From: Neofusicoccum parvum
Taxonomy: Eukaryota; Ascomycota; Dothideomycetes; Botryosphaeriales; Botryosphaeriaceae
DNA: 64,000 nt
Direction: 5' to 3'
NCBI GenBank assembly: GCA_020912385.1
Contig: CP087207.1
Span: forward strand, 744,001-808,000
Of the stretch, positions 21,510-34,179 are shown in pieces; the first letter of the stretch is position 1, and the number at the start of each line of letters is the position of its first letter. The position numbers and the translations under genes are program-made. The notes under the pieces were generated by a model that saw only the letters and a program-made list of their open reading frames with translations, made no database searches and had not been told where the DNA came from.

Positions 21510-22163
21510 ATGCCGAACCACGCCAGCATTCGGCTCCCAATCCCCGGCCCTGGAACCGGCGTCCACACCCTCCACTGGCACCACGTCCACTCCCCCGCTC
21601 TCCCCACCCGCACTACCCACTCCAGCGCCCGCTTCCACGTCTTCACCGGCACGGCCGTCGCCTGCGCCCTCGCCATCGACGTACAGTACGGTATCGAGGG
21701 CGTCGAGACACTGCCTGGCGGCGTTGAGGTGATCGAGGCCGTCAACCACGAGCACGTGAGGCGCATGTCCCCCGCCGTGCTCGTGCCCGAGGTGTGCTGC
21801 TGCGAGCGGCCGCTGCTGGTGAGCGAGGCACGCCACTGTCAGGGGAAGGCGGGTGGTGGCGTGGAGGCGTGCCAGAATGGCGGGCCGTACCACGAGGAGT
21901 GTCTGGGGCGGTTCAAGCCGGCTTGGGCGTATATTGCGAGGGGGACGATGAGGGCGGATGAGCAGGGGGTTACGGATATACGTAAGTTTGGAGAGATGGT
22001 GGGCAGCAATGTGTGCCGTTGCTGCTTATCTTCGCCAGTGTTTTCGTTTGGTGGTGATGGATTGCGCTAATGTGTTATTCTGCTAGCCCGTGTGCTTTGC
22101 CTTTCCTACCGGGATGAGCTTGGTGACGGATACTACGACGTCCTCGCCCCGCTGGACCACTAG
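21510..22163 (+). CDS. Hypothetical protein ending at an in-frame TAG; coding-like frame continues
   Basis: Exons 21510-21981 and 22087-22163 encode 182 residues. The 105-nt intron has donor GTAAGT and acceptor CTAG. The product is rich in His, Cys and Gly, with no signal peptide or membrane segment that I recognise, and I cannot assign a family. The second exon reads RVLCLSYRDELGDGYYDVLAP then LDH and a TAG at 22161-22163. The same frame then stays open for 40 more codons to a TGA at 22284-22286 (DALGRPIHADVEDVILHHR and on), hydrophilic and coding-like. The gene may therefore be prematurely truncated, subject to readthrough, or mis-spliced in my model. A short intron ending at this TAG with frame kept would be only 24 nt, or would need a weak donor at GTGCTT. 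Confidence 0.5.
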
Positions 22164-22286
22164 GATGCATTGGGAAGGCCTATCCATGCTGATGTTGAAG
22201 ACGTCATCTTGCACCACAGGGACCGCGATCAGGTCAAGAAGGACTATCTTCGGCAGTTGGAAGATGCGGACACCGGCGAGGACTGA

Positions 22287-23219
22287 GCACCCAAGAGCAC
22301 ACGAGAGGGAATGAAGGAGGAAGAATGGCCTAGATTATAACCAATGACCACGGATTATTCCAACGCACCTGTAAATGCTGTACGTGTGAAGGAATTGGCT
22401 TTCTCCCTGGGATGCCGTGACCACATGTCTTTACAAGCAATGACACTTTGACGACTGAGTTTTCCCTTCCAAAAAGACGAAGACTCGTGGCCATGCAATG
22501 CCTTCAGAAAGTAGCAAAGGAGCCCTCAGAATATGGTGGCCAACGTTGCTGTGCTGAAGGAAGCCTGTACTCCAAGGCAAAGATCGAGCGAACCCCCTTC
22601 TCCTTGGATAGCTGGTTTCATCGAGGTGGCACAAGCTTCGGCGTACCGGAGCACGAGTCGTCGGTGAGGGACGCGGTGCAGACGGTGACGGCGGGGCCAC
22701 CGCGGCTGAAGGCAGGTGTGACGAATGGCGATGGGGTTGCGGAGAAGGGAGGCTGCTGCGGTTGACGTTTGGGGCGGCGGGCGGCCAGAGCGAGCCAGCC
22801 CTATGCGCTTGCCTAAGTTTAGCCTGCGCGAACCCTGGCACTGGGGCGTGCGCCGGGCGGAAGAGCCTGTTGGGCTGGCGCGGCGCAGTCTGGGCGCCCG
22901 AGACCCCGTTGCCGACAGGCGAAAGCGTATTTTCTGTCCAGGGCCTAAAAGAAATCCACCGCCTCCCACCCTTTCGACGGCACACCAGTCGCTTTCCTTT
23001 CTGTGTCTCCTCTCCCCTCTTCCCGCGCGAGCAAGCCGTGCGCTTCCTGCCCGCCGTCCTCTCCGCTCCCGCGCGCTCAGCTGCGCCTGCGTGCCGCCTC
23101 CGTCGCACCAATCTGCACCGCGCCCGCTGGTCTGCTTCTGCGCCCCCGTCAGCTGCTGCTGCGCAGAGAGCCACGACACCCGGAGCGCCTTTCCTTCGAT
23201 TCCACAAGATACCCGGGCC
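22287..23219. other. Upstream region of the New1-like gene
   Basis: This 0.9 kb is CT-rich in its last 300 nt and is taken as promoter and 5' leader. The frame of the following gene happens to be open from 22725 on, but that part is low-complexity and Pro/Arg-rich, so I do not count it as protein. Confidence 0.55.
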
Positions 23220-26200
23220 ATGCCCCACCACGAGTCGCCTCCCATGGCCGCTGCTGTTGTCGCAAAGACCGCCGACCCCGAAAACGCCGTTCCGCCGACG
23301 GCCGACGAAGTTTCCCAGGTCCTGAGCGCCTGCCTTGCCGCCAAGACCTCGCAGGCCTCGCTCGACTCTGCCTACGCGCTCACCGGTCTGCTCGAGAGCT
23401 CCGTGGGCTTCCGCGGCCTCAAGGGCTATGGCATACTCGACGAGGTGAAGAAGGCGGCCGCCAACAAGAAGGATGCTGTGAAGAAGGAGGGCTCCATGTT
23501 CATCCTGGGAGCCCTCTTCGAGCGCCTGTCCGCGAGCCAGCCTCTGAGCGAGGTCGTCTTCCTCCTGCAAGAGGAGAACCTGGTTCCGCTGTGCCTTGAC
23601 GCTCTAGCCGACAAGAACACCACCATCAAGGAGTCGGCGCAGTACGCTCTCGATGCGCTCTTCAAGAACCTCCGGTCTGAGGCACTGGTGGATGGTCTGC
23701 TCCCTGTTTTGGCCAAGTACCTGAGCAAGTCCACCGGAAAGTGGCAGGGCACTGTCGGCGCTTTCTCGCTGCTCACTCAGATGGCGGACAAGGCGAAGAT
23801 GGGAATGGGTAGCCTCGAGGAGGAACGGGAGAAGGACGTTCTCCGTGAGGCCATGGGCAAGAAGCTTGCCAGCCTCATCCCCATCGTTGAAGGTGGCATG
23901 CACGACCTGAAGGCAGATGTTGCCAAGCAGGCTGTCAAGGCCATGACCTCCCTGTCGACTCTCCTCCAGAACGACGACGTCACGCCCAAGATTCCCCTTC
24001 TGATCGAGTCCATGAAGAACCCCTCAGCGGCAAGCACCCAGAAGGCCATCCACGCCCTCTCCATGACTACTTTTGTTGCTGTTGTTACCGCCCCTGTTTT
24101 GGCTATGCTTACGCCTCTCTTGGAGCGTTCGCTCAACAACCCTTCGACCAACCAAGAGGTTCTCCGCCAGACTGTCGTGGTTGTCGAGAACTTGACCAAG
24201 CTTGTCCACGATCCTGTGGAGGCTAGAAATTTCTTGCCTAAGCTGAAGCCTGGTGTTCAGGGTGTCAAGGATCGCGCTTCTCTTCCCGAAGTCCGTGAGC
24301 TTGCTACCCGCGCAATTGAAGTTATCAAGCACGCTATGGGAGAGGATGCCGACGGCACCTCGCCCATCGAAAGGACTACCCCGGAGCAAGTCGGGACCGT
24401 GCTGGATAAGGAGATCGCTACTAACGGCGGCCTCTTGAACTACCCTGGTGATGCGGACGTCTGGAAGATTGCCCGCAGCTACATCGCGGAGATGGTTGCG
24501 GAAGACACCAATCAGCGAGCTCTTGAGCGTGTTGTTAAGAGCATCGAGCCTTACATCAGGCCCTTGGTGAACCAGGGCAGCTCCACCACTATTGCGGAGA
24601 ATGTCCACAGCTACTTCGTCGAGGAGGACGAGCGCAAGTACGGCAAGCCTATTGTTGAGGATGACGGAGAGACCGAGATTGTCAACGCTACTTTCTCTCT
24701 TGGCTACGGTGGTATGCTTCTGCTTTCGCACACGAACCTGCGTCTCTTGAAGGGTCACCGCTACGGTCTTTGCGGCCGTAACGGCGCTGGAAAGTCGACT
24801 TTGATGAGGAGTATTGCAGAGGGCAAGCTCGAGGGCTTCCCTCCCCAGGACGAGGTCAAGACCTGCTTTGTCGAGCACAACCAGGGCGAGGATGCCGATC
24901 TCAGCATTCTTGAGTATATCTCGAACGACCCTAGGTTCAAGGACGAGAGCAAGGAGCGTATTTCGGAGGTTCTCGAGGAGGTCGGCTTCACTGCTGGCCC
25001 TAACGGTCGCCAGTCTGAGAACGTTGGCTCGCTTTCTGGTGGTTGGAAGATGAAGCTGGCTCTTGCGCGTGCTATGCTGATGCGCGCCGACGTTTTCCTG
25101 CTCGACGAACCGACTAACCACTTGGACGTTGCAAACATCGCTTGGCTTCAGGACTATCTCAAGAACCACACCGAGATCACTAGCTTGATCGTTTCTCACG
25201 ACTCTGGTTTCCTGGACGAGGTCTGCACTGACATTTATCACTATGAGCAGAAGAAGCTTGTGTGCTACAAGGGCAACCTGGCCGAGTTCGTCAAGCAGAA
25301 GCCGGAGGCCAAGAGCTACTACACTCTCTCCAACACCCAGATGCAGTTCAAGTTCCCACCTCCTGGTATTTTGACCGGTGTCAAGTCCAACACTCGCGCC
25401 ATTCTTCGCATGACTGGATGCTCTTACACCTACCCTGGCTCTTCGAAGGCTTCTCTGAACGATGTCACTTGCTCGCTCACTCTGTCGTCCCGTGTCGCCA
25501 TCATTGGTGCCAACGGTGCTGGCAAGTCCACGCTCATCAAGGTCCTGACTGGCGAAGTCATCCCGCAGACCGGCAAGGTAGAGAAGCACCCTAACCTGCG
25601 TATCGGTTACATCAAGCAGCACGCGCTTGAGCACGTCGAGATGCACATGGAGAAGACGCCCAACCAGTACCTGCAATGGCGTTACGCCAACGGCGATGAC
25701 CGCGAGGTCCTCATGAAGCAGACCCGTATTTTGACCGACGAGGACAAGGCCCAGATGGACCAGGAGATTGATATTGGTGACGGCAAGGGGCCCAAGAAGA
25801 TCGAGGCTCTTATTGGTCGTCAGAAGTACAAGAAGTCCTTCCAGTACGAAGTGTAAGTGTTGTCCTGCATCCACAGTCTAAAGTTGGTTCAGCCTAACGA
25901 GTCATACAGCAAGTGGGTTGGCTGGTTGCCCAAGTACAATACTATGGTCTCGCGTGAGACTCTGCTTGAGCGCGGATACCAGAAGCTGATCCAGGAGTTC
26001 GATGACCACGAGTCTTCCCGCGAGGGTCTGGGTTACCGTCAACTGGAGCCCAAGGTTATTTCGAAGCACTTCGATGACCTCGGACTTGACCCAGAGATTG
26101 CCAACCACAACGAGATTGGCGGTCTTTCTGGTGGTCAGAAGGTCAAGGTCGTCATTGCTGTAAGTTGACCCAACACACGACTGAGCCAATATCAGAGACT

Positions 26201-26691
26201 AATCTCATCGAATGCAGGGTGCCATGTGGAACAACCCTCATCTTCTGGTCCTCGACGAGCCGACTAACTTCTTGGACCGTGACTCCATGGGTGGTCTTGC
26301 GGCCGCCATTCGCGACTACAAGGGCGGTGTCGTCATGATTTCTCACAACGAGGAGTTCGTCGGTGCGCTCTGCCCGGAGCAGTGGCATGTCGCGGACGGT
26401 CGTGTCATCCAGAAGGGCAGCTTGGCCGTGAATGCCGGCGCCTTCGAGGACAGCAAGCCTGGCTCGATCGCTTCCTCGGCGGTTCCCAGCACGGCGGCCA
26501 GCAGTGCCGCTCCTTCTGCTGTCAATTCCGAGGCCGAGGGTGGTGATATGAAGTTTAAGGCCAAGAAGAAGAAGAAGATGACGCGCGCTCAGCTCAAGGA
26601 GCGCGAGGTCCGCAGGCGTCTGAGGCACATCGAGTGGCTGAACAGCCCCAAGGGTACGCCTCACCCGCCCGACACTGATGACGAGGCTTAA
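23220..26691 (+). CDS. NEW1: New1-type ABC-F ATPase (eEF3 paralog)
   Basis: Exons 23220-25852, 25910-26159 and 26218-26691 encode 1,118 residues; introns are 57 and 58 nt. The first half is HEAT-repeat-like. ABC domain 1 has Walker A GRNGAGKST (about 518-526), signature LSGGWKM (about 605) and DEPTNHLD. ABC domain 2 has Walker A GANGAGKST (about 763), an inserted chromodomain-like segment, LSGGQKVK (about 950) and DEPTNFLD. I call New1 rather than eEF3 because the second ABC insert reads KWVGWLPKYNTMVSRETLL, followed by AGAMWNNPHLLVLDEPTN. The C-terminus ends RRRLRHIEWLNSPKGTPHPPD-type, as in yeast New1. eEF3 has a longer insert and a Lys-rich tail ending in a different acidic motif. Yeast New1 acts on ribosomes in translation termination and recycling. 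The yeast Asn/Tyr-rich prion-like N-terminus is absent here; the N-terminus is Ala-rich. ATG 23220 chosen; 23244 is an alternative. Confidence 0.88.
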
Positions 26692-28183
26692 GAAATTTGC
26701 ATATGGGGAGCTCAATGACGTTGGAAATGAGACTCGACGCACGCACAAAAAAGTTTGGGTTCTGCTGTGTTTGTTTTTCTGATGAACATAATCGTGGATG
26801 ACTGGGGTCTTTTTACTGTTATCTGCTTTTGAAAGGCGTTATCGACTATAGACGGCTCATGGGACAGTCACGTTTCCTTCGTGGTTAATGAAAGATGAGA
26901 AAGACTTCGAGCGTACTAGATAGGTTGGATGAACGGGTCTTTTTAATTTTCATAGATAGACGCATTCGCTATGCATACTAGGGCCTGGGAGAATGATAGA
27001 ATGGGCTGAATCTGCTTCCGTGTGCTTACAATGCTGAAGTGTTGAAGTGGAGATGGCTTTCGCGTCCGATTCCTGATCCGCCTTGATTAATCGTCGGTGT
27101 GGGATGGAGAGGTGGAGAGGGAAGCTGGGGCGCTTGCGTATCGGCACAATTACCTCTGCGCAGCACTAACAGCTATAAGCAGCTCTATCAACCGGTGTTC
27201 ACATGTCGCCCATGTGAAAGGTATCCCCGCCGAACGGACTGTAACGTCTATCAAATCAGCGGTTCCCATACCCCTCTGCGGAACGCCCGAGGACCAAGAA
27301 GATCGACAACGATCAACACCACCACTGCTGCTTCGCTGCGGCAGCAGCCGCCGTCCAACCGCACCACCATAAGCCCATGTCTCGCGGAAACGGGCCGCGC
27401 GGGGACGCCGTGTCGCTGATAACGGAGGGGGGCCAACCGGTAAGACGGATACAGCCATCTCAAGGAAAAGCCCGCCCTCTTATCGGAGATGAGCGCTCGG
27501 ACATGCTATACATAGCGCAGTCACCTGGTCGAGCACACGCAACTTAGCCGCCGAGAGCGGCACAGCTTAGTCGTACGCGGGCAAAAAATGGAGGGAAAAA
27601 AAAAAGAGGAAGGAAGCGCAGACGTCGCACGACGTCCGCGTGAGCAACCAAAAGCCCAGAGGATCGACCCGGCAAAACCGCGATTTTCCCGCTTTCCGCT
27701 GCATTGCAGCAGGTGTGGATCATGCGGACGGCTTGGAGCCCCTTGTAAGCGCTGATTCGCGAATGGTCCGATGACATGCCGCAGACGCCATATTGCGAGA
27801 TTTGCCTCTTTCATTTGCGCGCGCTGTTTTTTTATCAATCGGCGGTGTCTGCTTTGAGGGTGACCGGTTCGGTTATTTGATGGGGCGAGGTCGTGCAGCA
27901 TGGCGCGGGGTAAGTGAGAGAAAAAAAAAACGGTGCCGGCGCGCTTTGCGCACCCACCGATCTTCGGAGGGCCAGGCAGGGAAGTTTTCCGTTTGCCTCT
28001 TTTAAGAGTCACAATCGCCGAGCAATGAGAACGCCGTCATACATAAGCAGGCACTCGAGTCCCCGGTAATTGGAGAGAGGCAGGTGTCTTTTCCACGTCG
28101 TCTTTGCTTGCTTGTGTTTCTTCCGTTTCATGGCAGAGAGTTCGACTTCTGTGTGTTGGTTCAAAAAATAGAGGCTGGTCATC
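26692..28183. other. Intergenic region (1.5 kb)
   Basis: No gene is supported. It contains A-runs near 27596-27606 and 27920-27930. Short overlapping frames lack motifs. Confidence 0.5.
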
Positions 28184-29426
28184 ATGAGCGAAACGGACAG
28201 AGGAGCGGCGGCAGCGCAAGAGCAGGGAAAGAATGACGGAGAGAAGGCGGCGCCCAGCCCCTTTCAACGGTGGTGGCAGTCGAATAAGGCCTGGGTGCTC
28301 GTCCTGACGGCTGAGTGCTTCGGCGCGTGCATGGCGGCGACGGCGAGGCTACTGGAGGACGACGAGAAGGGCACTGCGATGCATCCAATGCAGGTTTGTT
28401 TTCCCGAGAAGAGCTCCCCGGGTGTTTGCTGACCTTGGAATCTCTCTAGATCATCTTCGTGCGAATGGGATTGACGTGCATCCTCAGCACGATCTATATG
28501 CGGGCGACGAACGTGCCGGATTTCCCATGGGGGACGCCGGATGTGAGATGGATGCTTGTAGTCCGAGGTCTGACGGGATTCTTTGGCCTGTCGGCGTTCT
28601 ACTGTAAGTTCAATCTGTCTCATCTCCACGCTTTGGTGAAGTCATTGTTGCTGAACGGACAACAGGGGCGCTCCAATACCTCCCGCTGGCCGAAACAACC
28701 GTCATCACTTTTCTGACGCCGATGATGGTCCCCTGGGCGTGTGCCCTGCTCTTTGGCGAGCCACTCTCGAAGAAAGTCGTGCTCGCCGGCCTCGTCTCGT
28801 TCGTGGGTGTTATCATCATCGCGCGGCCGCCATGGCTCTTCCCCAGCCACGAGGAAGAAACGCCGTCCGCGAGCGCGACCCTCCGCACGCTGGCGGTGAC
28901 GTTCCTGCTGCTCGGGGCCGTCACGGCCACCGTCTCGTACACCATCATCCGCGGCATCGGCTACCGCGCGCACGCCCTCATCAGCGTGAACTACTACGCC
29001 TTCATGTCGACGCTCGGCGCGGCCGTCTTCCTCGTGTTCACGCCGAACGTCGGTTTCCGGCTGCCGGCGGACGGGCGCCAGTGGGGGCTGCTGTCCCTGA
29101 TCGGGTTTTCGGGGTTCTTCTTGCAGTTCCTGCTGACGGCGGGGCTGCAGCACGACAAGAGCGCGGTGGCGACGACCATGATGTACAGTCAGGTGCTGTT
29201 CGCGCTGGTCTTTGACAAGGTGCTCTGGGGCAACGTGCCCGGCACGGCCAGCGTCTGCGGCGGCGTGCTCGTGCTGGCCAGCACCATATACGTGGCCCTG
29301 TTCGCCGGCTCGTCGTCGGAGGCGCCGGAGAAGGAGAGGCTGCCGGACGAGGAGCGGCCTCTGCTGTCGGGCCGTAGCGCGCGAGACCGGGACGATGCGG
29401 AGGGGGCTAATCTGGTGAATGAGTAG
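28184..29426 (+). CDS. EamA/DMT-family membrane transporter (SLC35G-like)
   Basis: Exons 28184-28393, 28450-28603 and 28666-29426 encode 374 residues; introns are 56 and 62 nt, both in frame. About ten hydrophobic segments form two EamA repeats. The first repeat includes IIFVRMGLTCILS and YWALQYLPLAETTVITFLTP, the classic EamA motif (R at the end of TM2 and A/P-rich TM4). The second includes VSYTIIRGIGYRAHALISVNY and AGLQHDKSAVATTMMYSQVLFA. N- and C-terminal tails are hydrophilic and predicted cytosolic; the C-terminus has a dileucine-like ERPLLSGR. Fungal homologs of this SLC35G/acyl-malonyl-condensing group are generic plasma-membrane or endomembrane metabolite exporters. The substrate cannot be told from sequence. 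Confidence 0.87.
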
Positions 29427-31674
29427 TGCGGCATGAAACGAGCTGAACCGTGGGAGGAAGAGGTTGCATAAAAGAGCAAAGAGCAAAATTGATTGCAAAA
29501 TTGATCAGAGGCGGCAGAGCAGCGGAGGAACAGATTGCCCTGAGCGGCTAGTTTGGTGAGCATGCGACATGGCAAGGGTTACTTCAGGCAGGGGGGTTAT
29601 TTTGGGGCCAGAGACGGGAGAGGTGAGTCTGGTGGCCATTGGTGGTTGAGGGTCCAGACGCACGCCCGAGATCGAACTTCCGTCGGGGGCTTGGATCTCG
29701 GCAATATGCAGAATAAATTTGAATGTTTCAGCAGTTGCTTTTTCTCGCCTGGATGCACTCGACGCGAGAGTCATTGCGCCTGAGTCTTCGGCAGCAGAGC
29801 GCGGGTCTTGCCTCGCGTGAAGTCGACGAGGCAGGGCTGCGGGGAGCCGCCACAGCGGCAGCAAGATCTGTATGCGCGAAAGCGCCGGGATCAGCACGGT
29901 CAATCCTCGCAGACAGACATGGAGCACAACACGGGCGCTTCGGGTCGGGTGCTGGAGCCGTGCGGCTAGCCAGATGACGGCGTGACGGCTGCACGCCAAC
30001 CCCGCAATTTCGACGGGGCTGAGATGACGGTGGTGGTCGCCGGTCCGCGGTCTGCAGTCAATCGCATCGAGCTCGCATGGGGCCTAGCCGCGGGCAGCAG
30101 GCGCCTGTTGAGTCGTCCTCCGTGGTTGTGGCGGCGCTGAAGCCGACCGAGGGGAGAGAGAAGCTTCCGGGAGTGGAAGGTGGCCGCGCAGAGCAGTGCC
30201 TCTCCACCGCCTGGAACCACGGTCGGCTCGCACGCTGCTGCTGCCAAGCTCGCGCAGGTCGCCACGGCGCAGACGACGTTTGGATAGACTCGGCCGGCGC
30301 AGAATGGTGGTGAGAAGGCCAACGTCCCGCACGTGCAGAGCGTCAAGTCAAGCCGGCGATCGGCCTCGCAGGCCCAATGGAGCAGCGGGTCGTGGCGATC
30401 GCTGGGCTCAGCTTGCGCCAGCCAGCCGGCCCGTCACAGATCTCTGCACCCTCGCAGCCCGATAAGCGACCACCGCCACCTGCGCATGAACTTCGCGCAG
30501 TCACGGTGCCGGCAGTGCTCCCACCCTCCTCCCTCGCGACCCGGCGTGTCTGTGAGCGCGCCTGGTTGGCTGCGCCTCCCGCTCTCCTTGCGGCCAATCT
30601 CCCGCGCACTCCTCACCCACCGCGCGCCATGGCCAAGACGCGCTCGCCGCCTGCTGCATCCGACGCCAATCAGAGCCCCAGCGACACCATCTTCAGCTCC
30701 AGCCATGCCGCCCAGTTGTGACAGCTGCTTGGCCTGCTGCCATGCCTGATCAGGCTCTGGGCCCGCCAACGGCCTCCAGTCGCCGGGTACGAAGGTATTG
30801 ACCCTTGTACCACTCCAGGTGACTCAGCCTGCAAGACGCCGCCGTGTGGACGCTGGCCAGATGCTGGCCAGATGCTGCGCAGAAGCCGGACAAAGCCACC
30901 TGATCGGCCAGACGAGACACGGCTGCGCGGTTGCAGCTCTCGCAAGGAAGGGCCGTGTCCATCCAGGCACCACGCTGGCGGAAACACTCGTGTTACTGCT
31001 GGGGACTTCGCTGCTCTGGCGACACTGGTCCCTCTAGCGCTGCTCATGCAGATGACGGCCAAGCCATGGCCACCGGCGCTGGTAGCGGCCGCCTGTGACA
31101 GCACTCTGTTGACGCCGGCCAATCCTGCCCGCCTGCATCCACGCGGAACCTCCACCGGCTATTGATGCCACCAAAACATGCCCATGTCTGTGCCTGCAGC
31201 CCGCCCACGTCCTGCGCTGACGATCGTTCCCTGCCCGGCGGGCCCAGGCGTCGTTTCTTGTTTTAAACCGCTCGTCCAGAGCGTGGCTTTTGACCCGCTA
31301 AGGGGTCCCCTCCAACCACCGAGTATCCCGACCCGCTGCTTTGCTGAAAAGAAGCAAGCGCCCGTCTCCAAGCAGTGGCGCCGCTCGGCTTTGTTGGATG
31401 TCCATATTAACTGCACGTCTTCTCCGCTGCGCTGTGCCTGTGCCTGGCTGCTCCGCGCAATCATCTTCACTTCGCCGCTACTGCCTCATTCCGTTCGCTC
31501 TCTCTTATATCTTAGTCCATCTCCTTCTATTCTACCACCGTCTCACCAACCTCTTTGCGCCGGTCGTGCTTCTCTGACGTCTCACTTTTCTGGTCGTCAC
31601 CAAGGCTCCGTCGGCCTCTTTTCAGTCCAAGTCTCCGCGCGCTCGCCCACATTACACGTCACACACGCATCGCA
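29427..31674. other. Long intergenic region upstream of the RGS gene (2.2 kb)
   Basis: GC-rich, with no supported gene; frames are open by composition only. The last 200 nt become CT-rich and end in CACGCATCGCA before the ATG at 31675, consistent with a long 5' leader and promoter. Confidence 0.5.
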
Positions 31675-33258
31675 ATGGTCTACGCACTCAGTTACAGACG
31701 TCCGGGGTCTGTTGGCTCTGGCGCGCCCTCGACGAGCAGCAGCGATGAGAAGAAGAGGTCCATCGACGAGTCGATCACCGGGAGGTCGCAGCACTCTGGC
31801 ATGTCTCACGGAATCCCAGATGCGCTGTCATTCGATCGGATCGTTGCCGGCGGTACCTGCCCAGTATGTGCCACTGCATCTTTCCGCTCCCCTTGCCGCA
31901 GGCGGTCTGTGTCACTTGGTCGCACAGCATTAGCCCCGCCTGTCATATGATATTTTTGACCCGCACCACCCAAGTCAATGCTAACATTACCATCACAGCC
32001 ATGCACACTGCGCGAGTTCCTCAATTACCTGAAGTACATTGAGCTTTCGGCCGAGAATCTCCAGTTTTTCCTGTGGTTCCGCGATTACGTCAAGCGCTTC
32101 GAGGTTCTCCCTGAGAGCGAGAAAGGCTTGTCGCCTGAGTGGACCACCGAAAAGGTTGAGGCTGAAGCGCATGCAGCCCAGTCGCAGGCCCGCAAGAAGA
32201 AAACCAGCCCTAATGCTGCTGCTGTGTTCAAGGGGACCAACTTCTCCGACAACGACCGCGCCAATCCTTTCTGGGACAGTGCCGCACGCACGCCGTCGGA
32301 GCACAGCAAGAATGACACCATGGACGCTGTCTCCGAGCACAGCATATCCGATTGGCAGAAGTCGATGAGCAGCTCCACCGTCAATCATTCTGAGGCAACT
32401 AAGGATGCTTTTGAGTCTGCTGGGGAGAGATTCCAGCCTTGTGCGTTTCCCTCTTCCCCTCTTGGATGCGCGTGCATTGATTAATCCGACCCCGCAGTCA
32501 CCATTCAGCCATACCGTGAGGAGATCTCGAGGATCATTGCGATTTACATTGCCGATGGTGGTGCCCGCCAGCTTAACCTCTCGTCGCGTGAGCGCAGCTC
32601 GCTGCTACGCGCTCTTGCCAGCACAACCCACCCCTCGGCTTTCCGTGAGGTCATGATCAGCGTGGAGTGGTCTCTCCGGTGCCAAGCCCACCCGCACTTC
32701 ATCCGCTGGACTATCTGCAATGGCAACCGGCCTCGCGTCGTTTTCGCTCGTGGTCTCGGCGTCTTCACCATCACCGGAGGCATCCTGATGGGCATTCTCA
32801 TGACTCTCAGCAGCATTGGACGTGGCTACCGCGCCCTGGCTGCCATCCCTCTTGTCATTGGAATTTCCACAATGATCGCCGCCTACAAGGGCATGTGTGT
32901 GGTAAGTCGAACAGCTCCGTCGCTGTCCACCGCGCTTTCCTAACCCGCCGAGCAGGTCCTCCACGGTATGCACCACCGCCATCTCCGCCCGTGGGAGTTG
33001 TTCACCTCGGACGATGAGCCGTCGCTATACACGGAAATGTCGGACGAGAAGAACAGCTTCGAGGACGAGCCGTGGATTGCCAAGTACGAGAAACGCAACA
33101 CCATCCGCAAGATCTTCGACCGCGAGGTCTGGATCGAGGAGCCAGCAATGCGTCAGATCCAGGACACCATATTTGTGCAGTCCCTGCTTGGCGCGTTCGT
33201 TGCGACGGCCATCATCTGTGCTATCTTCCTGGCTGTGCCCAAGGGCGCCTTCTTCTAA
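31675..33258 (+). CDS. RGS-domain membrane protein (Rax1/RgsC-like)
   Basis: Exons 31675-31863, 31999-32440, 32498-32901 and 32956-33258 encode 445 residues; introns are 135, 57 and 54 nt. An RGS-type helical domain begins ALSFDRIVAGGTCPPCTLREFLNYLKYIELSAENLQFFLWFRDY. It continues after a long Ser/Lys-rich insert with TIQPYREEISRIIAIYIADGGARQLNL and HPSAFREV. The C-terminal part has two hydrophobic segments in the LGVFTITGGILMGILMTLSS and ALAAIPLVIGISTMIAAY region, and a final one (SLLGAFVATAIICAIFLAV). RGS domain plus C-terminal membrane helices is the layout of yeast Rax1 and Aspergillus Rax1/RgsC. Those proteins are linked to polarity or bud-site choice, growth and stress. Whether it accelerates G-alpha GTPase is not shown by the sequence. 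Confidence 0.85.
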
Positions 33259-34179
33259 CTTTATTTACGCGTTTAGCGCTCTTCAACGCCTGTTCTGCGG
33301 CGGGCATGGGACTTGACGTTCATCACAGCCGATACTTGATACCCCTTACTTCTTTTCTCGCTTGGTGGATTACTTGAATCTGGGGATAGTGACGTTGGAA
33401 AGTCATTCAACAAAATTGGCGGGCGCTTTGATTCGGAGCTTTTGGTCTCCTTGTTTCGGAACTGACTCAATGTGAGATGACTTGTGGAAGCGACGTTGGA
33501 TAATGCTTAGCAGGGCTGGTTGAACCCATTATTTGCCTTTGTATAGCTTACTTGGTGAACGTCTTGACTTTGATCGCTATGTTCGGAGCGGTGGCAGCTG
33601 TGCGCGCACCCATAAGCGCCAACTACGTCCCGGCTGATGCAACGAGTACATGCTCTCTCGAATAGAGTTCGAGCGGCTGGTGTGCCTCGTGTTGGTGCTA
33701 GAAAGCTGGCATTTCCTAGAGAAGAAAGGCGTTCCCGGAGAGATCGGCAGCGCGCAGCGTGTGGGACCCGATCTTGGTCGTCGATCTTGTGAGCCTCCCT
33801 CGCTCCAACCAGAGCCCCATCGTCGTCATCGACCGCTCTTCTGATTCTCGAACAGGGCATACAAGAGCCCCATGTCCCTCTCTCCTCCGCCCAATCTCGC
33901 CATGTCTGCTTCGACTACGCGCACCCGACCTCGACGCCTCTCTTCGTCCTCGTCGCATCACCCGCCGCCCTGACGCCTTGATTCTCGACACTGAGACGCC
34001 ACCGAGTTCTCAGACAACTGCTGCTAGGCAGCTCCATCGCTCAATTCGAAGCCTGCCTCGCGCCTTGAACGAGCCGAAGGACAGCATCGCCTGGTCGCCG
34101 CCGACGCGTCGCCTACCCGACGAATCCCCCGCCCACCACCTCACACTCACGCGTAAAACCGTCAAATTACGCGTTCCCA
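33259..34179. other. Intergenic region (0.9 kb)
   Basis: Contains the 3' UTR of the RGS gene and the leader of the SDR gene. The plus-strand frame open from 33759 is CT-rich leader and not a recognisable protein. Confidence 0.5.

Noticed and set aside
24024..25874. 616-residue frame antisense to the New1 gene
   Set aside because: Mirror frame of a strongly biased coding region; the sense strand carries all ABC-F motifs.
23220..26691. Calling this gene elongation factor 3
   Set aside because: The second ABC insert and the C-terminal tail match New1 rather than eEF3 as I know them.
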